DNA of 57,022 bases from Gemmatimonadota bacterium (lineage in GTDB: Bacteria > Gemmatimonadota > Gemmatimonadetes > Gemmatimonadales > Gemmatimonadaceae). Shown one piece after another: positions 52,501-57,022 of the stretch. The position numbers and the translations under genes were made by a program. Each line of letters begins with the position of its first letter. The stretch's first letter is position 1. The DNA lies in the NCBI GenBank assembly GCA_021324775.1, contig JAJPIM010000042.1:1-57022 (forward strand), given 5' to 3'. The notes beneath the pieces were generated by a model, which worked only from the letters and a program-made list of their open reading frames with translations, ran no database searches and was not told where the DNA came from.

Positions 52501-52799
52501 TCATGACGGCGCTCGCCATGATCATCGGGATGGTTCCGATGGCGCTGGCGCTCGCGGAGGGCGGGGAGGAGAACGCGCCACTCGGCCGGGCGGTGATCGG
52601 CGGCCTTCTGGTGGCCAGCGTCTACACGCTCATCGTCGTGCCCGTGATGTATGCGACGATCCGGAAGACGGAGCCGATGGAAGAGATCACCTTGCCCGAG
52701 GCGACGCCGATCGAGGAGCAGTTCGCAGCGCCCGGCCGAGAGGCAGGCCGCGCCCCGAACGCGCACCCCGCCACCGCTGCACACCCAAGCCATGGCTAA
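49506..52799 (+). CDS. RND-family efflux pump, inner-membrane permease
   Basis: 1097 residues, the AcrB/CusA type with 12 membrane helices and two large periplasmic loops. The start is MWIVRLALRRPYTTLCMALL with GGAGG 9 bases upstream. The proton relay is in LGGLALAVGILVDDATVEIE (the Asp pair of TM4, TM10 partner region FNVPSLMGMIMALGVATSNS). DIFPATNIPIVSVVWFYNGL is the classic porter-domain motif. TSL/HAE-1-like rather than heavy-metal features dominate, so it probably exports organic compounds. The length is about 50 residues above the usual, due to a C-terminal hydrophilic tail. Confidence 0.93.
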   Translation: MWIVRLALRRPYTTLCMALLMLLIGIVASVSMSTDIFPATNIPIVSVVWFYNGLPATQMAGRIITISERAYTTGVADIEHLESESLDNIAVIRIYIQPSGNVAAAIAQVASTSQAILRQCPPGTTPPYVIQYSATDVPILEVGISSESANEQELNDNGNNFVRPFLVTAQGANLPPVFGGPPKQVNVDLDPALLEAKGLSPIDVSNAINVQNIILPSGTEKMGTREYQVALNSSPDVVSELDDAPIKMVNGQMVFIRDVAHVREGAGVQTNIVRINGRRAAYLQVLKFGSASTIAVVNEVKNLLPLAQNAIPSGIKLGVVQDQSIYVRNAISGVIREGVSAACLTAIMILLFLGSWRSTVIVAISIPLSILTSLIALWAFGQTINIQSLGGLALAVGILVDDATVEIENVHRNMSQGKNLLQSIIDGASQVAVPAIVASLSICIVFVPIFFLSGASASLFRPLALAVIFAILASYLLSRTLVPTMVRFMLDREIEMYQGTEAEQLGKRRSAGWIWRVNAYVEEGLERFRQWYAGLLGVALAHRGITLGLAAAFVGGSMLLIPAIGEDFFPAVDAGVFQLHIRAPAGTRLEQSELVFGAVERAIKRVIPPAEIQLMRDNIGLAGGGVALATGDLSVIGPADGQILVSLTPKHTRPTEVDQRIVLDTLQREFPEEQFWYQPADIVTQVLNQGLAAPIDVQITGRQTDSNYALIRRLASEIRKVPGAADVRISQVMDEPEIYFTVNRDRAQQMGLTQSNIAQSLLVSLSGSFQNAPNFWLDPTNGVNYTIYVQTPQYRLRSLDDLAQTPVTTSDATGPAAVPELFANLATTARRTVPAVVNHYNIQQAFDVYAQPDGRDLGGVANDIDQLVTQIKPKLPRGSTIMVRGQVQNMRSSFNGLIGGILAALVLVFIILMVNFQTVLDPLVIIIALPGAVAGVLWALFVTHTTFNVPSLMGMIMALGVATSNSVLLITFADDSRRGGFNAHDAAIEAGVTRLRPVIMTALAMIIGMVPMALALAEGGEENAPLGRAVIGGLLVASVYTLIVVPVMYATIRKTEPMEEITLPEATPIEEQFAAPGREAGRAPNAHPATAAHPSHG

Positions 52800-54411
52800 C
52801 GACGACCGGCCGGACCTCACCGATGTGCTCGCGGCGCAGGCATTGGCTCCCGACGGTTCCTCGCCGGACCGCCGACCAACGCTGCAGACCGGGACCGCAG
52901 ACCCCGGCAGGAAGCCAGACGCGCAAACGGGACCGAAGCCGGCCCAACCGGATCAGACGAAGCACGCAACCGCGCCCGGTCCGTCTCCCCGGTCGCTGCT
53001 GACGGTCGGGATCGTTGCCGGTGCGCTGATCGTGGTGTTCATCCTGGTCGCAGTGCTGCCCGACCGGGCAAACAAACGCCAGCTCGCAGAGCGGTCGAAA
53101 CGGGCGGCGGAGGCGGACAGCGTGCCCCTGGTCGGGATCCAGCGCGTCGCGCGTGCGGGGGCGAGTAGTGACCTCATGCTGCCAGGGACACTGCAATCGA
53201 ACCACGAGACGCCCGTCTACGCTCGCGCCTCAGGATATATCAGCCACTGGTACGCCGACATCGGACAACGCGTACACGCCGGCCAGCTCCTGGCGACGAT
53301 CGACGCGCCCGACCTCGACCAGCAGCTCTCGCAGGCGCGCCAGCAATCGGCCAACGCGAGCGCGACGCTCCAACTCAACCGGGTCAATCTGGACCGGTGG
53401 AAGATCCTGTACCGCGACAGCACCGTCACCAAGCAGGAGCTGGATACATTCCAGTCGAATTACGACGCGTCGGTGGCAAGCGTGGCCGGAGCAGACGACA
53501 ACGTGCGGCGGCTCGAGTCCCTGGTCGCGTACGAGCGGGTCACCGCACCCTTCGACGGCGTCGTGACCGCCAGAAACGTCGAGAACGGCGTGTTCATCAC
53601 GCCTGCCGGCACGACCACGACGCCGCAGGCGGCGGGCGCCGGAGGCAACACGCTCATCGGATCCACGCCGACGACCGAATTGTTCCGGGTGGCGCGTACC
53701 GACACCGTCCGCGTGTACCTCGGTGTCCCGCAGGCCTATGCGCCGTCGGTCCACACCGGGCTCCCGTCGACGCTCGAGATCCAGGAGTTGGCAGGGCGTA
53801 CGTACTCGGGACACGTCGTTCGGACTGCGAGTGCGGTCGACGCCGCGTCGCGGACCCTGCTGACCGAGGTGGATGCGCTCAACAGGGACGGATCGCTGCT
53901 GCCCGGGATGTATGCGGAGGTACACTTCCAGTTCGCGCGCGCGACACCACCGATGCTCATCCCAGCGACCGCGATGATTTTCCGGACCGGATCGGCGCAG
54001 GTGGCGGTCGTGGGCTCGGACTCGATCGCGCGTTTCCACAACCTCCGGATCGGCCGTGATTTCGGCGACGTGATGGAAGTCGATTCGGGACTGGCGGACG
54101 GTGCGTTCGTGGTGACCCAGCCGTCGGACGACCTGCGAGACGGTGAGCGTGTCCACGCGCGTCGGGAATCAGGGGGCGCCGCTCCAGGCGGCGGGTCGCC
54201 GGCCGGCCGGCCACAGAACTCTGGCGGCGGCGACAGTGCCAACCCGAAGCCGGTGCCGTCGACGCCTGGTGCGCCGCCGCAGGCACCGGGCGCCGCGGCC
54301 GTCGTCTCACGGCGTGCGGCGCCGCAGCTTCGGGAAGGGTTCCCGGGAAGCCCGGCTGGAGATCCGTCGCCGCGACCCCAACCGAGGACGCCGTCTCGAC
54401 CCACGCCGTGA
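52792..54411 (+). CDS. Periplasmic adaptor (HlyD/MFP family) of the RND pump
   Basis: 539 residues; the ATG at 52792 overlaps the pump gene by 8 bases. A cytoplasmic, Pro/Thr-rich N-terminal part (about 1-65) precedes a single helix (LLTVGIVAGALIVVFILVAV). The lipoyl/hairpin region reads ETPVYARASGYISHWYADIG and GQLLATIDAPDLDQQLSQAR, the barrel YERVTAPFDGVVTARNVENG, and then ATAMIFRTGSAQVAVV. The final 80 residues are a Gly/Pro-rich tail. The adaptor links the pump to TolC. Compared with AcrA it is longer at both ends and is membrane-anchored rather than lipid-anchored. Confidence 0.92.
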   Translation: MANDDRPDLTDVLAAQALAPDGSSPDRRPTLQTGTADPGRKPDAQTGPKPAQPDQTKHATAPGPSPRSLLTVGIVAGALIVVFILVAVLPDRANKRQLAERSKRAAEADSVPLVGIQRVARAGASSDLMLPGTLQSNHETPVYARASGYISHWYADIGQRVHAGQLLATIDAPDLDQQLSQARQQSANASATLQLNRVNLDRWKILYRDSTVTKQELDTFQSNYDASVASVAGADDNVRRLESLVAYERVTAPFDGVVTARNVENGVFITPAGTTTTPQAAGAGGNTLIGSTPTTELFRVARTDTVRVYLGVPQAYAPSVHTGLPSTLEIQELAGRTYSGHVVRTASAVDAASRTLLTEVDALNRDGSLLPGMYAEVHFQFARATPPMLIPATAMIFRTGSAQVAVVGSDSIARFHNLRIGRDFGDVMEVDSGLADGAFVVTQPSDDLRDGERVHARRESGGAAPGGGSPAGRPQNSGGGDSANPKPVPSTPGAPPQAPGAAAVVSRRAAPQLREGFPGSPAGDPSPRPQPRTPSRPTP

Positions 54412-54496
54412 CGGCGCGGGCACACGCCGAGTCGCCCGAAGCCGATGGCCATTGGCTGATCGCCGTGGACGGGCCATTTTGGTAGCACCTGGCGAC

Positions 54497-54520
54497 GCGA
54501 GACGACATGCGAGACGACAT
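54497..54520 (+). repeat. Tandem GCGAGACGACAT pair
   Basis: Two perfect 12-base copies (54497-54508, 54509-54520) directly upstream of the GTG of the PH/SHOCT gene; the second ends 14 bases before it. Possible operator or slipped-strand duplication in the leader. Confidence 0.75.
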
Positions 54521-54534
54521 CTGAGGCAACAATC

Positions 54535-55221
54535 GTGACGACTGACGAGCTGCCGGGGCCCGGCGGCGTGCCGGGCCCACCGTCGAACACCGGACCGTCT
54601 TCGTCGCGGCAACTCGCGGCGCCGGCGGAGAGTCCCCACATACTCGCGGCACTCGAGCAGTTGAGGGGCGTACTGGTGCCGGGCGAGACCCTGGAGGCGT
54701 ACGCCGTCCAGCGGCGCATCTTCGCGTTGACGAAGCGGCGGGCGCTGGTTGCTGCGACGAGCGGACGATTCATCGCGCTCCTCCGCGGGTTCTTCGGCGG
54801 CTTCACGCCGATCGATCTGCGGTGGCAGGACATTGAAGAAGCCCACTTGAGAGTCGGCATCATCGGTGCCGATATCACCGTGCGAGCAATGCGCCGCGAA
54901 GATCTCGCATCGGCGAATCTTGCCGGCGGCGTCTTTTTCACGGGCGGGCTGCGCAAAGACCAGGCGCAGGGGGTCTATCGCGTGTGCCAGGCGCAGAGCC
55001 AGTCGTGGCGTGAGAAACGGCGCATCCGCGACCTCGACGAGCTGCGCGCCAAGTCGGGCGGCATCCAGTTCGGCAGCGCGGGGTCCGTCCCGGGCGGGAC
55101 AGGTCGCGAGGACGGGGATCCCGTCGCCCGGCTTCAGCGGGCGAAAGAGATGCTCACGGAGGGCCTGATTACCGACGCCGAGTACGAGTCCATCAAGGCG
55201 AAGATCGTCGATCGCCTCTAG
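54535..55221 (+). CDS. Bacterial PH-like domain protein with C-terminal SHOCT motif
   Basis: 228 residues from a GTG. Residues about 45-130 form a bacterial PH-type fold (LEAYAVQRRIFALTKRRALV, AATSGRFIALLRGFFGGFTP, DIEEAHLRVGIIGADITVR). The C-terminus VARLQRAKEMLTEGLITDAE and YESIKAKIVDRL is a SHOCT (short C-terminal) motif: a helix pair with 'L..L...G.I...EY...K..IL'. Such proteins are often membrane- or polymer-associated regulators, but no function is known for this arrangement. The first 40 residues are Pro-rich and unstructured. Confidence 0.8.
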   Translation: MTTDELPGPGGVPGPPSNTGPSSSRQLAAPAESPHILAALEQLRGVLVPGETLEAYAVQRRIFALTKRRALVAATSGRFIALLRGFFGGFTPIDLRWQDIEEAHLRVGIIGADITVRAMRREDLASANLAGGVFFTGGLRKDQAQGVYRVCQAQSQSWREKRRIRDLDELRAKSGGIQFGSAGSVPGGTGREDGDPVARLQRAKEMLTEGLITDAEYESIKAKIVDRL

Positions 55222-55260
55222 GCTGTGATCGACGGCAATGCCGCGAGCAGCTCCGCAGCC

Positions 55261-55860
55261 TCAGGCCGTCTGCAGCATCCCCGCCGGAGTGTGGCGGGCG
55301 CCGCGCGCGCCTTGCGGGAATCCGGACATGCGGGTGATCGCTTCGGCCTGAGCGACCCCGTGACGCTGGCGCGCGATCAGCCGCTCCAGGACGTCGCCGA
55401 GGCATGGCCCCATGAGGCGGCTGAACAGCGATCCGATGTGGATGCCGCGCAGGTCGACCTCGCGCGCCTCATCGAGCAGATCGAGTAGTTCGGATTGTTG
55501 GGCCACGAAACGGGCGGCCGAGGACACGGTGGCGGGGGGAGGCACGACGTGTCCGCGGTCGCGCTTGCCGCGCACCCTGGCACCGAGCGCCGACCACCCT
55601 CCGATAAGCGTTCGCTTGTAGGGGGCGTCCTCGAACGCCGGATCGTGCCAGGCAGCGAGCATTGGTTCGCGGATTCGCGCCTGGCAATCTTCACCGAAGG
55701 CCACCAAGTACTCGAACCACTCGGCAACACTCCATCGATGCGGCGACGGACGCCACAAGAGTTGGTCGCTCGAGAACTCGTGGATCAGACGGTCCGCGTC
55801 ATCGCTGTTCTGCAGCACGACGCGAGTCAGCGAATCGAGATGGGTTCCGGCAGTTGGCAT
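55261..55860 (-). CDS. DinB-family protein
   Basis: 199 residues from the ATG at 55860 (no strong ribosome site; a TTG 10 codons upstream is possible). DADRLIHEFSSDQLLWRPSP followed by HRWSVAEWFEYLVAFGED is the DinB/YfiT-like four-helix bundle signature (metal-binding His at the 'W S' helix). The second half has FVAQQSELLDLLDEAREVDL and LGDVLERLIARQRHGVAQAE, containing the third His. Members are thiol transferases or unknown enzymes with a divalent metal. The frame continues upstream to 56253 but lacks coding character. Confidence 0.85.
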   Translation of the reverse strand: MPTAGTHLDSLTRVVLQNSDDADRLIHEFSSDQLLWRPSPHRWSVAEWFEYLVAFGEDCQARIREPMLAAWHDPAFEDAPYKRTLIGGWSALGARVRGKRDRGHVVPPPATVSSAARFVAQQSELLDLLDEAREVDLRGIHIGSLFSRLMGPCLGDVLERLIARQRHGVAQAEAITRMSGFPQGARGARHTPAGMLQTA

Positions 55861-56077
55861 CAGCGGCGACTTGAGGTGGTGGACGTGCAACGCACCCCGC
55901 GACCGAGGCCGCGCAATCCAGACAGCGAACGCGGCTGCGACCTCGTCGCGGTACTCTCTCATGCGACAGTCGTGCGAAGACCATGCCACCGCCGCGCCGG
56001 CTGATCCGTGTGCGGAAGAGCCCGTGTCGCCTGAGCATCGCGCATCGCCGGCGCCGCGTTGAGCCGTGATGCGGTCC

Positions 56078-56335
56078 TCACACCGATCGTCGTCCCGAGA
56101 ACAGCCGCGACAGTCCGATGAGGACACACGCACCGATGATCGCCACGATGATGCTGGCGATGAGACCGCCGCCCGTGGTGACGCCAAGGATTCCGAACAG
56201 GTAGCCGCCGATGATTGCGCCGGCGATGCCGAGGACGATGTCCCACAGGGCACCGAACCCCGAACCCTTCATGAGCTGTCCGGCGGCCCAGCCAGCGATG
56301 AGGCCGACGACGATCCACCAAATGAGACCACCCAT
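56078..56335 (-). CDS. GlsB/YeaQ/YmgE-family stress-related membrane protein
   Basis: 85 residues: MGGLIWWIVVGLIAGWAAGQ, LMKGSGFGALWDIVLGIAGA and IIGGYLFGILGV. Three hydrophobic segments with the repeated Gly-rich pattern 'GLIAGW.A....G.GFG...D...G..GA..GG' identify the transglycosylase-associated (YeaQ) family. Members are often induced by osmotic or acid stress, though no enzymatic activity is demonstrated. It stands alone. Confidence 0.93.
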   Translation of the reverse strand: MGGLIWWIVVGLIAGWAAGQLMKGSGFGALWDIVLGIAGAIIGGYLFGILGVTTGGGLIASIIVAIIGACVLIGLSRLFSGRRSV

Positions 56336-56735
56336 GAGTCGCTCCAGTCGAGAGATTGGCCCCCCGCAACGGCGGAGAGCCGGGATGCCCTCACTGAACG
56401 CATAAGGCGCACCACCGGACTGAGGCGAGCCTGGTCTAGCTCGGTTGCCCGGCGCGCTGCGTCACCAGGACCGCTTTCGCGAGCGCGCGCGAGCCCTCCC
56501 GCGCGCTCGCATCTCGCGACTCGGCAGGCGACAGAACGCCGTACCAATAAATGGCACCGACGCCCATATCTGTTGCGTATTGCGTGCGCCACGAACATCC
56601 TTTGCGCGCCTTCTGAATCAGATCACGCGTGGGTCACGTGCGTGCTGTACGTCGCAAATGATTTGCACGATCGCCGCCGAGCACCGTCGCGCTCCGCCGC
56701 GTTTCCACTCGCTTGACTGACGAGGATTCCGTCAC
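56336..56735. other. Intergenic region with a strong hairpin
   Basis: 400 bases between the divergent GlsB-type gene and the next gene. A perfect 11-bp stem, GCGAGCGCGCG (56479-56489) with CGCGCGCTCGC (56500-56510), encloses a 10-base loop and has no T tract. I see no convincing open frame. The promoters of both flanking genes should lie here. Confidence 0.5.
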
Positions 56736-57022
56736 ATGACCGACGCCTCCCACACGCCTGATCCGGAGCTGAGCGCCGAAGAGCGCGACCTCGGCATGGA
56801 CCGCGACATCACCCGCCGCGACTTCCTCAACACCGTCGCGCTGGGGACCGGGGCAGCACTGCTCGGCGCGGCCGCCCCGGGACTCGCGGGCAAACTCTCG
56901 GCGCAGGCAGCGCCCGATCCGGCGCCGCCGTGGCATCCGTTCACGGGCTACTCGGGCATCGGCGACTATGCGCGCTCGAACGGCAACACGTGGGACGTGG
57001 TGTCGGCCGGGCACGGCATCCG
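56736..57022 (+). CDS. Tat-exported FAD-dependent oxidoreductase, 5' end (partial)
   Basis: 95 codons to the window edge from the ATG at 56736. A Tat motif is present (TRRDFLNTVALGTGAALLGA, RR near residue 28). The segment after it, WHPFTGYSGIGDYARSNGN and TWDVVSAGHGI, resembles the start of large FAD/NAD(P)-binding proteins annotated as spermidine-dehydrogenase-like, where 'GYGGVGDYARSNGNTW.VV..AH.I' precedes the FAD fold. The catalytic parts lie beyond the window, so the substrate is not determinable. Confidence 0.75.
   Translation, partial: MTDASHTPDPELSAEERDLGMDRDITRRDFLNTVALGTGAALLGAAAPGLAGKLSAQAAPDPAPPWHPFTGYSGIGDYARSNGNTWDVVSAGHGI

Noticed and set aside
51240-52820. 526-codon open frame on the minus strand opposite the RND pump
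   Set aside because: Shadow of the pump's third codon position bias. No recognisable protein features.

Overview
The window is GC-rich, gene-dense bacterial DNA from a Gram-negative organism. It encodes TolC/RND efflux, lipoproteins, Tat exporters' substrates and secreted TPR proteins. The mix of S9 peptidase, sodium:solute symporter with a tiny partner protein, a DUF4296-like lipoprotein, a stand-alone FlgD/sorting-type domain and many TPR proteins fits Gemmatimonadota best. That placement is an inference; Acidobacteriota or a neighbouring phylum is possible. No rRNA gene or CRISPR array is visible.

Layout. 1-14.2 kb is housekeeping-like: a RecO-like tail, selB (selenocysteine elongation factor), a sorting-domain protein, an NADP-binding oxidoreductase, a lipoprotein divergent from clpB, tadA, a dead toxin next to a surviving antitoxin, rhomboid protease, AI-2E-type permease, HdeD, tRNA-Ser(CGA), a cardiolipin synthase and an alpha/beta hydrolase. 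14.4-19.2 kb is a mobile/accessory zone. An intact tRNA-Ser(GGA) is followed by tandem arm-like repeats, then by two decayed 3' copies of the same tRNA at about 16.26 and 17.82 kb. These enclose a GNAT protein, a frameshifted HEPN-like gene and two unknown proteins. A beta-propeller gene and a crotonase gene cut after 50 codons follow. No integrase remains.

19.2-32.5 kb carries PhzF, RidA, a quinone-reductase remnant, a LysR regulator, a TlpA-like thioredoxin, a di-heme cytochrome c, an unknown secreted protein, a symporter with a 32-residue overlapping gene, a fragment of an AT-richer dehydrogenase and an S9 peptidase. The unknown secreted protein and the peptidase begin with the same 198-bp promoter-proximal/signal-peptide segment.

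32.7-39.0 kb is a formate dehydrogenase operon: a Tat-exported catalytic subunit with an in-frame UGA (Sec199) followed by a SECIS-type hairpin, a four-cluster ferredoxin subunit, an NrfD-type membrane subunit, a small lipoprotein and FdhE. SelB at the left end supplies the factor needed to read the UGA, so the two ends of the window are functionally linked.

39.2-57.0 kb holds a secreted TPR protein, a three-gene set for D-residue dipeptides (M19 dipeptidase, DadA-like oxidase, MFS carrier), an orphan chemoreceptor, a second TPR protein, a TolC-RND-adaptor efflux operon, a PH/SHOCT protein, a DinB protein, a GlsB-type membrane protein and the start of a Tat-exported oxidoreductase.

Short intergenic repeats of 7-nt period recur at three loci (11.1, 29.17, 31.9 kb). 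Several gene remnants (7.7, 19.06, 20.44, 29.37 kb) show repeated insertion and deletion in the accessory part.
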